This document shows, one piece after another, positions 53,522-61,310 of a stretch of DNA of 64,000 nucleotides. The stretch comes from Paracoccaceae bacterium. GTDB lineage: Bacteria > Pseudomonadota > Alphaproteobacteria > Rhodobacterales > Rhodobacteraceae. Within the stretch, counting starts at the first letter, position 1. Every line of letters begins with the position of its first letter. A program made the position numbers and the translations under genes. Below the pieces are notes generated by a model. The model was not told the origin of the DNA, searched no databases, and saw only the letters and a program-made list of their open reading frames with translations. The stretch lies in the NCBI GenBank assembly GCA_027492585.1, contig JAPUEK010000089.1:1-64000 (forward strand), read 5' to 3'.

Positions 53522-54571
53522 ATGGCTTCCGTCCAGTTCCGCGATATCCGCAAATCCTTCGGCGCGCAGGATGTCATCCGCGGCGTCACCTTCGACATCC
53601 GCGACGGGGAGTTCGTGATCCTCGTCGGTCCCTCCGGCTGCGGCAAATCCACCCTGCTGCGGATGCTCGCGGGGCTGGAGGACATGACCGACGGCGACAT
53701 TCTCATCGGCGACCGGGTGGTCAACGACATCGCCCCGAAAGAGCGCGACATCGCCATGGTCTTCCAGTCCTATGCCCTTTATCCCCATATGACGGTTGAA
53801 GAAAACATGGGCTTCGCACTGAAGCTCGAAGGCCGCCCGAAATCGGCGATTGCCGAAAAGGTGCGCGCTGCTGCGGATATTCTGGCGCTCGGCCCGCTGA
53901 TCGACCGCCTGCCGAAGGCGCTTTCCGGCGGCCAGCGGCAGCGGGTGGCCATGGGCCGCGCCATCGTGCGCGATCCGCAGGTCTTTCTCTTCGACGAGCC
54001 GCTGTCGAACCTCGATGCCAAGCTGCGCGTGCAGATGCGGGCCGAGATCAAGGATCTTCACCAGCGGCTCGGCACCACCATGGTCTATGTGACCCATGAT
54101 CAGGTGGAGGCGATGACCATGGCCGACCGGATCGTGGTCATGCGCGCCGGTGCCGTGGAACAGATCGGCAAGCCGCTGGAGCTTTACGACTTCCCGGCCA
54201 ACACCTTCGTTGCGGCTTTCATCGGCTCGCCCTCGATGAACCTGCTGGCTGGCTCGGTGCAGGACGGGGCCTTCGTCACCGCCTCGGGCGCGCGCCTGCC
54301 CCTGCCGGCGGGGGCCTCGGCCAGGGCGGTCACCTATGGTATCCGGCCGGAGCATATGGTGCTCTCCGATACCGGCATCGCGGCGAAAGTGGTGGTGGTG
54401 GAGCCGACCGGAGCCGACACCCATGTGCTTCTGCGCGTCGGCTCCGACGACGTGACGCTTCTGGCGCGCGACCGGGTGGATCTGGCGCCGGGCCAGACGG
54501 TCCATCTCGCCCCCGACCTGCGCCGCCTGCATCTCTTCGGCGCGGACGAGCGCCGCATTGAGCGGGCCTGA
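53522..54571 (+). CDS. ABC sugar transporter ATPase (MsmK/UgpC type)
   Basis: A 349-residue ATPase. Walker A is G-P-S-G-C-G-K-S-T (36-44), the signature is L-S-G-G-Q-R-Q-R-V-A-M-G-R-A, Walker B is V-F-L-F-D-E-P-L-S-N-L-D-A-K, and V-Y-V-T-H-D-Q-V-E-A-M is the switch His region. The C-terminal 110 residues form the regulatory OB domain (Y-G-I-R-P-E-H-M). It completes the importer and ends the operon before repeat copy C. Confidence 0.96.
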   Translation: MASVQFRDIRKSFGAQDVIRGVTFDIRDGEFVILVGPSGCGKSTLLRMLAGLEDMTDGDILIGDRVVNDIAPKERDIAMVFQSYALYPHMTVEENMGFALKLEGRPKSAIAEKVRAAADILALGPLIDRLPKALSGGQRQRVAMGRAIVRDPQVFLFDEPLSNLDAKLRVQMRAEIKDLHQRLGTTMVYVTHDQVEAMTMADRIVVMRAGAVEQIGKPLELYDFPANTFVAAFIGSPSMNLLAGSVQDGAFVTASGARLPLPAGASARAVTYGIRPEHMVLSDTGIAAKVVVVEPTGADTHVLLRVGSDDVTLLARDRVDLAPGQTVHLAPDLRRLHLFGADERRIERA

Positions 54572-54589
54572 AGGGCCTTCCCCCTTCAT

Positions 54590-54645
54590 CTTGCCATAAA
54601 TATCCTGCGGGGAGGTCCGGAGGGGTGCAAAACCCCTCCGGCGCC
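54590..54645. repeat. Intergenic hairpin repeat, copy C (inverted copy of A)
   Basis: CCGGAGGGG (54617-54625) and CCCCTCCGG (54633-54641) form the same stem as copy A. Read on the minus strand, the loop TTTTGCA and the tail ACCTCCCCGCAGGATATTTA, then GGCAAGATGAAGGGGG, are nearly identical to 1897-1963. It lies between the convergent ATPase and aroC genes. Confidence 0.8.
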
Positions 54646-54666
54646 TGACAGGGGCGCGCGAGGTCC

Positions 54667-55767
54667 CTACCCGATCACCCCGCGCACCCCGCCCGTCTGT
54701 CCGCGGTCCAGCAGCAGATGGTCGAGCAGCACGCAGGCCATCATCGCCTCGCCCACCGGCACGGCGCGGATGCCGACGCAGGGGTCATGGCGGCCCTTGG
54801 TGATCAGGTCCAGCTCCTCGCCCCTCACATTCACCGTCTGGCGCGGGGTGAGGATGGAGGAGGTCGGCTTCACCGCAAAGCGCACCACCACCGGCTGGCC
54901 GCTCGAAATCCCGCCGAGGATGCCGCCGGCGTGGTTCGACAGGAACTCCACCCCGTCCGGCCCCATGCGGATCTCGTCGGCATTCTCGACGCCGGTGAGG
55001 CTGGCAGCGGCCAGACCGTCGCCGATCTCCACCGCCTTGACGGCATTGATCGACATCATCGCCGCCGCCAGATCGCTGTCGAGCTTGCCGTAAAGCGGCG
55101 CGCCGAGACCGGCGGGAACGCCCGTCGCCACCACCTCGACCACCGCGCCGACGGAATTGTGCGAGAGGCGCAGCGCATCCAGATAACCTGCCCACTCCGC
55201 TGCCGCGACCGGATCGGGACACCAGAACGGATTGCGCGCGATCTCTTCCGCGTCAAAGCGGCTGCGGTCGATCGCCTTCGGTCCGATCTGCACCATGTAG
55301 CCACCGATCCGCAGCCCCGGCACCAGCGCCGCCAGCGCCGCCCGCGCCACCCCGCCTGCGGCCACCCGGCTCGCGGTTTCGCGGGCCGAGGACCGCCCGC
55401 CGCCGCGATAATCCCGCACCCCGTATTTCTGGTGATAGGTGATGTCGGCATGACCGGGCCGGAAGGCCTGCGCGATCTCGCCGTAATCCTTCGACCGCTG
55501 GTCGGTGTTCTCGATCATCAGCTGGATCGGCGTGCCGGTCGTCACCCCCTCGAACACGCCCGAAAGGATGCGGACCTCATCCGGTTCCTTCCGCTGGGTG
55601 GTGAACTTGTTCTGCCCCGGCTTGCGCTTGTCGAGCCAGGGTTGCAGGTCGGCCTCCGACAAGGCGATGCCGGGCGGGCAGCCATCCACCGTGCAGCCGA
55701 TGGCCGGCCCGTGGCTTTCCCCCCAGGTCGTGACCCGGAACAGATGGCCGAAAGTGTTGAAGCTCAT
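54667..55767 (-). CDS. aroC: Chorismate synthase
   Basis: A 366-residue FMN-dependent enzyme that turns EPSP into chorismate at the end of the shikimate pathway. [11 protein letters not shown] near the start, [15 protein letters not shown] in the middle and R-G-R-H-D-P-C-type [12 protein letters not shown] near the end are the three family signatures. The ATG at 55767 follows GGGAGG. Normal length. It is preceded by terC on the same strand after 57 bp. Confidence 0.97.
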   Translation of the reverse strand: MSFNTFGHLFRVTTWGESHGPAIGCTVDGCPPGIALSEADLQPWLDKRKPGQNKFTTQRKEPDEVRILSGVFEGVTTGTPIQLMIENTDQRSKDYGEIAQAFRPGHADITYHQKYGVRDYRGGGRSSARETASRVAAGGVARAALAALVPGLRIGGYMVQIGPKAIDRSRFDAEEIARNPFWCPDPVAAAEWAGYLDALRLSHNSVGAVVEVVATGVPAGLGAPLYGKLDSDLAAAMMSINAVKAVEIGDGLAAASLTGVENADEIRMGPDGVEFLSNHAGGILGGISSGQPVVVRFAVKPTSSILTPRQTVNVRGEELDLITKGRHDPCVGIRAVPVGEAMMACVLLDHLLLDRGQTGGVRGVIG

Positions 55768-55824
55768 GCTCGCCTCCCGTTTGGACCTGCCATAAGCCAA
55801 AGCGGGAGGCGTGAGAAGGGGCGC

Positions 55825-56817
55825 TCAGGCAGAGCGATCCGTGACCGCCTTGCCGCCCGCCGTCTTGAGAAGCGAATAGCCGATCCCCGCCGCAAGGATC
55901 GCCAGCGTGATGCCGAGCGACCAGGAGGGCGGGAACTTCGCCCAGCCGAAGGCATCGGCAATGAAGACCTTGGAGCCGATGAAGACCAGCAGGATCGACA
56001 GCGCGTATTTCAGATAGGCGAAGCGGTGCAGGATGGCGGCCAGCGCGAAGTAGAGCGCCCGCAGCCCGAGGATGGCGAAGATGTTCGAGGTGTAGACGAT
56101 GAAGGGGTCGGTGGTGATGGTGAAGACCGCCGGCACCGAATCCACCGCGAAGACCAGATCGGCCAGTTCGATCATCACCAGCGCGAGGAACAGCGGCGTG
56201 ACGAAACGGGTCAACCTGCCGGTCTTCGGGTCCGGCTCCTTCACCAAGAAGGCTTGGCCGCGCAACCCTTCGGTCACGTTGAACCGCCCGCGCAGAAAAC
56301 GGACGAAGTGGTTTTCGGTGACGTTATGCTCCGTATCGGCGGAGAAGAGCATCTTGATCCCGGTGAAGATCAGGAAGACTGCAAAGACGTAGAGCAGCCA
56401 GGAATATTGCGCCACCAGCGTCGCGCCCACGCCGATCATGATGCCGCGCAGCAGGATCACCCCGAGGATACCCCAGAACAGGACCCGGTGCTGATATTGG
56501 CGCGGCACGGAAAAGAACCCGAAAATCAGGGCGATGACAAAGATGTTGTCAAGCGCGAGCGTCTTTTCCACCACGAAGGCGGTGAGGTAGTTGGCCGTCG
56601 CCTCTGCCCCGATCTGCCACCAGACGAAGCCGGAAAAGCCAAGGCCGAGGGCGATATACATGGCGGAAAGCTTCAGGCTTTCGGCCACGCCGATCTCATG
56701 CTCGCCGCCCTTGTGCAGGACTCCAAGGTCCAGCACCAGCAGGAGCGCCACGATGAACAGGAACAGCAGCCACATCCAGGCGGGTGTGCCAAGAAACAGT
56801 ATCGTCAGAACTTCCAT
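55825..56817 (-). CDS. TerC/Alx-family membrane protein
   Basis: A 330-residue polytopic protein with about eight to nine helices. Acidic intramembrane motifs L-D-L-G-V-L-H, E-K-T-L-A-L-D-N-I-F-V and E-L-A-D-L-V-F-A-V-D-S-V-P-A are the TerC hallmarks thought to move divalent metal; the E. coli homologue Alx affects manganese export. The long central loop (EPDPKTGRLTRFV) is normal. Its 5' leader contains a structured element able to hide the ribosome site (56818-56938). The metal handled here is inferred from family knowledge. Confidence 0.92.
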   Translation of the reverse strand: MEVLTILFLGTPAWMWLLFLFIVALLLVLDLGVLHKGGEHEIGVAESLKLSAMYIALGLGFSGFVWWQIGAEATANYLTAFVVEKTLALDNIFVIALIFGFFSVPRQYQHRVLFWGILGVILLRGIMIGVGATLVAQYSWLLYVFAVFLIFTGIKMLFSADTEHNVTENHFVRFLRGRFNVTEGLRGQAFLVKEPDPKTGRLTRFVTPLFLALVMIELADLVFAVDSVPAVFTITTDPFIVYTSNIFAILGLRALYFALAAILHRFAYLKYALSILLVFIGSKVFIADAFGWAKFPPSWSLGITLAILAAGIGYSLLKTAGGKAVTDRSA

Positions 56818-56938
56818 TCGGACCTCTCATCCAACATTTCCCATGCTGCGAGGTCCGCCGAAATCCGGGCCAGACATCGAGCACGCTCGATGCGGTCCGA
56901 CATCACGATAAAAATCGTCAGAGGGGCCCGGTCCGCGG
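56818..56938 (-). ncRNA. Structured 5' leader of the terC-family gene (candidate riboswitch-like element)
   Basis: On the minus-strand mRNA, CGGACCTC (56857-56850) pairs perfectly over 8 bp with GAGGTCCG (56826-56819), which contains the Shine-Dalgarno GAGG and ends one base before the ATG. Upstream, CCGGGCC (56931-56925) can pair with GGCCCGG (56871-56865), enclosing two perfect hairpins: ACGAT/ATCGT (56918-56905) and CATCGAGC/GCTCGATG (56892-56875). CGGACC occurs three times in the leader (ending at 56930, 56894 and 56852), so upstream copies could compete for the ribosome-site strand. I do not see the GGGGAGUA core of the yybP-ykoY Mn riboswitch. Confidence 0.55.
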
Positions 56939-56986
56939 AAGGAAGATGGGGCGACGGATCGGGCTTTCAACCCCTCCGGCGGAAAA

Positions 56987-57964
56987 TCATCCCGCCTGCA
57001 ATTCCTGCATGACGGTGACGAGCGCGGCGCTGATCCCCGGTTCCGACAGAGCGTGACCGGCGAGCGGCACCATCCGCAGGCGCGCGGCGGGCCAGTTCTG
57101 CGCCAGCCGCCAGGCGGCGGCGGGCGGGCAGATCATGTCGAGCCGCCCCTGCACGATATGCGCCGGAATATGGGCGATGCGCGGCAGGCTCTTTTCGATC
57201 CAGCCGTCCTCCTCCAGGAAGCCGCCGTGGGTGAAGTAGTGATTCTCCAGCCGGGCGAAGGCGCGGGAGTATTCGGCCGGCCCCTCTCCCAGCGGCCCTT
57301 CGCTGTGGACGGAGGCAAGCGCGTTTTCCCAATTGGCCCAGGCGCGGGCAAAGCGGGTTTCCTCCATCGCATCGCCGCTGAACAGCCTGCGGTGATAGGC
57401 GGCGATCAGATCGCTCTGCTCCTCTGCCGGGATGGGTCCGGTGAACCGCGCCCAGAGATCGGGAAAGAAGGCACCGGCGCCGCCGCCATAGAACCAGCGC
57501 AGCTCTGCCTCGGTCATCAGGAAGACCCCGCGCAGCACCAGATGGCGGACACGCTCGGGGTGGCTCAGCGCATAGATGAGCGCAAGCGTCGCCCCCCAGC
57601 TTCCGCCGAAAAGGATGAACTGCTCGATACCGAGCAGGAGGCGGATACGCTCGATGTCGGCGACGAGATGCCAGGTGGTGTTGTCCTCCACCGAGGCATG
57701 GGGGCGGGAGCGCCCGCATCCGCGCTGGTCGAAAAGCACGATCCGGTAATGGGCGGGATCGAAATAGCGCCGCATCGCCGGGCTGCACCCGCCACCCGGC
57801 CCGCCATGAAGCACCAGCACCGGCACGCCGGAGGGGTTGCCGCATTGCTCCAGGAAGATGCGATGCCCGTCGCCCATATCGACCATCCGCTGGTCGAAAG
57901 GCTCGACCGGCGGGTAAAGATAATCGACTGCGCGCTTTTGGCCTGATCTGTGATCCATTTCCAT
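56987..57964 (-). CDS. pip: Prolyl aminopeptidase
   Basis: A 325-residue alpha/beta hydrolase that removes N-terminal proline from peptides in the cytoplasm. The oxyanion motif is H-G-G-P-G-G-G, the nucleophile is Ser122 in G-G-S-W-G-A, and the triad is completed by Asp in G-R-L-D-M-I and His in [16 protein letters not shown] is typical of the family. Start is ATG 57964 or 57958; the upstream Met-containing reading lacks homologous sequence. It diverges from ubiG with about 55 bp between starts. Confidence 0.95.
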   Translation of the reverse strand: MEMDHRSGQKRAVDYLYPPVEPFDQRMVDMGDGHRIFLEQCGNPSGVPVLVLHGGPGGGCSPAMRRYFDPAHYRIVLFDQRGCGRSRPHASVEDNTTWHLVADIERIRLLLGIEQFILFGGSWGATLALIYALSHPERVRHLVLRGVFLMTEAELRWFYGGGAGAFFPDLWARFTGPIPAEEQSDLIAAYHRRLFSGDAMEETRFARAWANWENALASVHSEGPLGEGPAEYSRAFARLENHYFTHGGFLEEDGWIEKSLPRIAHIPAHIVQGRLDMICPPAAAWRLAQNWPAARLRMVPLAGHALSEPGISAALVTVMQELQAG

Positions 57965-58019
57965 CCTATATGATGGCCCCAGACTGCGCCGCGTCGCGGC
58001 GCTGTGCAAGGAGTTCCGC

Positions 58020-58766
58020 ATGACCGCAACCAGCACCATAGACCCCGCAGAGGTCGCAAAATTCGAGGCGATGGCCGCAGAATGGTGGGACCCTGCCGGG
58101 AAGTTCAAGCCGCTGCATCTGATGAACCCCTGCCGGCTGGATTACATCACGCGACAGATCGCGTTGGAATTCGACCGCGATCTGACCGCGCCCGCGCCCT
58201 TTGCCGGGCTGCGGATTCTGGATATCGGCTGCGGCGGCGGGCTTCTTTCGGAGCCGATGGCCCGGCTCGGGGCCGAGGTCGTGGGGGCGGATGCCGCCGC
58301 GCGCAACATCCCCGTCGCACAGGTCCATGCCGCGCAATCCGGCCTGAAGATCGACTATCGCCACACCACCGCCGAAGACCTCGCCGCTGCGGGTGAGCGG
58401 TTCGATGCGGTCCTGAACATGGAGGTGGTGGAGCATGTGGCCGATCCGCTCGCCTATCTGACCGCCTGCCAGGGGCTGCTGAAGCCGGGGGGGCTGATGA
58501 TCTGCTCCACCATGAACCGCAATCCGAAAAGTTTCCTCATGGCGATCGTCGGGGCGGAATGGGTGATGCGCTGGCTGCCCAAAGGCACCCATGACTGGGC
58601 GAAGTTCCTGACCCCGGACGAGCTTTACGAGCTGATCCGCAAGGCCGGGCTGACCCCGGTGGACCGCAAGGGCATGGTCTTCAACCCGCTCGGCTGGAGC
58701 TGGAGCCTCTCGGCGCGGGACCTGTCCTGCAATTATGTGACGACGAGTCTCAAGCCCGCGGGGTGA
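58020..58766 (+). CDS. ubiG: Ubiquinone biosynthesis O-methyltransferase UbiG
   Basis: A 248-residue SAM-dependent methyltransferase catalysing both O-methylations in ubiquinone synthesis. [15 protein letters not shown] at the start, the SAM motif [19 protein letters not shown] and N-R-N-P-K-S-F are diagnostic. AAGGAG lies just upstream of the ATG. Confidence 0.96.
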   Translation: MTATSTIDPAEVAKFEAMAAEWWDPAGKFKPLHLMNPCRLDYITRQIALEFDRDLTAPAPFAGLRILDIGCGGGLLSEPMARLGAEVVGADAAARNIPVAQVHAAQSGLKIDYRHTTAEDLAAAGERFDAVLNMEVVEHVADPLAYLTACQGLLKPGGLMICSTMNRNPKSFLMAIVGAEWVMRWLPKGTHDWAKFLTPDELYELIRKAGLTPVDRKGMVFNPLGWSWSLSARDLSCNYVTTSLKPAG

Positions 58767-59038
58767 GTCTTTCTGCAACCCTGTTCCCGGTGGATGTGTC
58801 GAACGCTCCGCGGGGGATATTTATGCACAGGGGATGGAGACAGGGAGGGATGCGCCCATAGGTTGTATTTGGTGCGCGAGGTGGCGCGTGGCCGCATCAC
58901 TCGACCGGAAAGCGGCAGAAAAGCATATCGCCAAATCTTGACAAAAAGAATCAGCGTATGCAGTCACGTTTTTGATATCGAGTTAAATATCGCGCCAGCC
59001 TGTCGCTAGCCGTCCCCGGAACAGCGAACAGGCTAGAA
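58767..59038 (+). promoter_or_regulatory. Leader and promoter region of the haem receptor gene
   Basis: AT-richer from about 58930. TTGACA (58938-58943) is a consensus -35, with no strong -10 at 17 bp. A dyad GATAT/ATATC (58974-58991) lies downstream. A hairpin AGCCTGTCGCT (58997-59007) / AGCGAACAGGCT (59023-59034, one bulged A) ends five bases before the ATG and takes up the only Shine-Dalgarno-like AGG. Iron control is likely from the genes downstream, but no clear Fur or Irr box is seen. Confidence 0.45.
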
Positions 59039-61303
59039 ATGACCCCGAAATCAACGAGACATACCGCCCTTTGGGCGACGACCGCGCTTGCGCTTGCCTT
59101 GCCCATGGCCGTGACCGCGCAGACCAAGGCCCCCACCGAAGCTGAAAAGCAGGCGTTGCTCCTCAAACCGATCACGGTTTATGGCGAGCGTCAGGGAACT
59201 GCGGTGCATGACGTTCCCGCCTCGGTCAGCGTGGTCGGCGGCGCAGAGGTGGAGGCGCGCTCCATCTCCGACATGCATGAACTGGTCCGCTATCTGGCGG
59301 CAGTGACCGTGCAGCGCCAGACCACCGGCACCGACCCGTTCAACTCCTTCGGCGGCTTCACCATCCGCGGGGTCGGTGGCAACCGCGTGCAGATGCTGGT
59401 CGATGGCTCCCGCGTGCCGGAAGGTATCCAGGACGGCAACCGCGACTATCTGGATTTCAATTTCACCAAGCAGGTGGATGTGGTGAAGGGTCCGGCCTCG
59501 GTTCTCTGGGGTGCGGATGCGCTTGGCGGCGTCGTGGCCGTCACCACCCTCGACCCCGAGGACATTCTGGAGGGCCGCGACAGCGGCGGGACCGCGCGCC
59601 TGTCCTATGACGGGCTGAATTCGGAGACGGGCGTTTCGGCGGCCTTCGCCAAGCGCTTCGGTCCCGATCTGGCCGTGATGATGGGCATTTCGCGCACCAT
59701 GGGCCATGAGGCGAAACTGTCGAAGGCCCGCGATGATGGCGGTCTCTATGGCTGCCCGCGTTTCGTGAGCTATGGCGCCTCGACCTGCGGCGAACTTGAC
59801 CCGACCGATGCCGCAGCGGACCGGCTGCTGGCCAAGGCGGTCTGGACCCCCTCGGACGAGCATCGTCTGGAAGTCTCGCTCGACATGGTGAACCGGCTGA
59901 CCGATGTGCAGTTGAACTACGGCCTCGGCCCGGTGCTCAGTTCCGTCACCGGCAACCCGACCGGCGAGATCCTCCATGCCTTCGACCGCCATCTGGATAT
60001 GAAGCGCCGCCGCTTTGCGGTGGAGCATACCTGGACGCCGGATCTGGCATGGGTGGATGAGGTCAAGACGACGCTGGCCTATGCGCCGGGCGGCTATGAG
60101 CGTTGGGGCAACCGCTATTCCACGCTTGCCAACGGCAACCGCCAGGTGCGCCGCGACCATCTGGACTTCAGCGAGAACTTCCTGGAGCTGGACGTTCAGG
60201 CGACCTCGCGCTTCACCACCGGCGCGGCGGAGCATGAAGTCACCTGGGGCTTCGACGGGGACCTGACGCGGACGGATTACACCTCCACCGATCACACCAC
60301 CAACCTGAACACCAATGTCACGGTGGACCGCACCGGCGTTGGCTTCAACTTCGCCAACGGCACCACGCGCCGCGCCGACCTTTATGTTCAGGACAAGATC
60401 AGCCTGATGGACGGCGATCTCGAACTGACGCCGGGGATGCGCTTTGCGACCTTCAAGATCGACCCGCGCCCGGATGCCAACTACGTTGCCCCGGTCGGAC
60501 AGGAGCCGCGCGTCCGCGAGGATGAGCGGGTTCTGAAGAGCCTTGGCGCGCTTTACCGCTTTGACAGTGGCTGGCAGCTCTGGGGCCATTACGGCGAAGG
60601 CTTCAAGATGCCGACCTCGCAGCAGCTCTTCCAGTCGAACGGGACCAGCCTTGTTCCCGCCCCGAATCTGGAGCCGGAAGAAGTCGAAAGCATCGAGGTC
60701 GGCGTGCGCCGCGAGATGGAGCGAGGGAATTTCGGGATCAACGCCTTCAAGGCGGATTACACGAACTTCATCCAGAGCTTCTACAACATCCCCGGCACCA
60801 GCCAGTATACTTACCGCAACCTTGCCGAAGTGCGGGTCTGGGGGGTGGAACTGGACGGCGCCTATGCCCTGACGGACAACCTGACCCTCACGGGTTCGGC
60901 GATCTGGCAGATGGGGACGCAGCGCACCAGCCCGACGGCGGATCGCACGCCCCACACCCTGCCGCCGCTGCGTGGCACGGTTGGTCTGACCTGGAATGTC
61001 CCGGATCGCGGCCTGAGCTTCGATGTGATCGGCAACTTTGCCGCCGGGGTGGAGCGCACATCGTCTGCGACCAACTTCAAGCCGGATGGCTATGGGGTGA
61101 TCGACGTGTTCGCGCGTGTCGATGTGGCTGAAAACGCCGTGCTGAACGTCGGGGTGAAGAACCTCTTCGACAAGCGCTATTTCGAGGCTTCGGCGGCGAG
61201 CTACAGTTCCACCGCCGGAACGGCCGTGGCGCAGACCAACCCGCTTGAACTTCAGACCGCGCCGGGACGGGTGTTCTCCGTCTCGCTCGACATGAAGTTC
61301 TGA
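59039..61303 (+). CDS. TonB-dependent haem/iron receptor
   Basis: A 754-residue outer-membrane receptor. The signal peptide ends P-M-A-V-T-A-Q. The plug domain (about 45-170) has V-P-A-S-V-S-V-V-G and V-D-V-V-K-G-P-A-S-V-L-W-G-A-D-A-L-G-G; the 22-strand barrel ends in V-S-L-D-M-K-F with the terminal Phe required for assembly. H-Y-G-E-G-F-K-M-P-T-S-Q-Q-L-F corresponds to the FRAP-region of haem receptors, although FRAP itself is changed. The haem assignment rests on the HemS-like and ChaN-like genes downstream; a siderophore substrate is possible. Confidence 0.88.
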   Translation: MTPKSTRHTALWATTALALALPMAVTAQTKAPTEAEKQALLLKPITVYGERQGTAVHDVPASVSVVGGAEVEARSISDMHELVRYLAAVTVQRQTTGTDPFNSFGGFTIRGVGGNRVQMLVDGSRVPEGIQDGNRDYLDFNFTKQVDVVKGPASVLWGADALGGVVAVTTLDPEDILEGRDSGGTARLSYDGLNSETGVSAAFAKRFGPDLAVMMGISRTMGHEAKLSKARDDGGLYGCPRFVSYGASTCGELDPTDAAADRLLAKAVWTPSDEHRLEVSLDMVNRLTDVQLNYGLGPVLSSVTGNPTGEILHAFDRHLDMKRRRFAVEHTWTPDLAWVDEVKTTLAYAPGGYERWGNRYSTLANGNRQVRRDHLDFSENFLELDVQATSRFTTGAAEHEVTWGFDGDLTRTDYTSTDHTTNLNTNVTVDRTGVGFNFANGTTRRADLYVQDKISLMDGDLELTPGMRFATFKIDPRPDANYVAPVGQEPRVREDERVLKSLGALYRFDSGWQLWGHYGEGFKMPTSQQLFQSNGTSLVPAPNLEPEEVESIEVGVRREMERGNFGINAFKADYTNFIQSFYNIPGTSQYTYRNLAEVRVWGVELDGAYALTDNLTLTGSAIWQMGTQRTSPTADRTPHTLPPLRGTVGLTWNVPDRGLSFDVIGNFAAGVERTSSATNFKPDGYGVIDVFARVDVAENAVLNVGVKNLFDKRYFEASAASYSSTAGTAVAQTNPLELQTAPGRVFSVSLDMKF

Positions 61304-61310
61304 GGCGGGC

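Noticed and set aside
56818-56938. yybP-ykoY manganese riboswitch upstream of terC
   Set aside because: The GGGGAGUA-type core loop is missing. The leader structure is reported instead as an unassigned element.
58794-59009. Small 71-codon gene upstream of the haem receptor
   Set aside because: No ribosome site, no recognisable motif, and it overlaps the likely promoter and dyad sequences.
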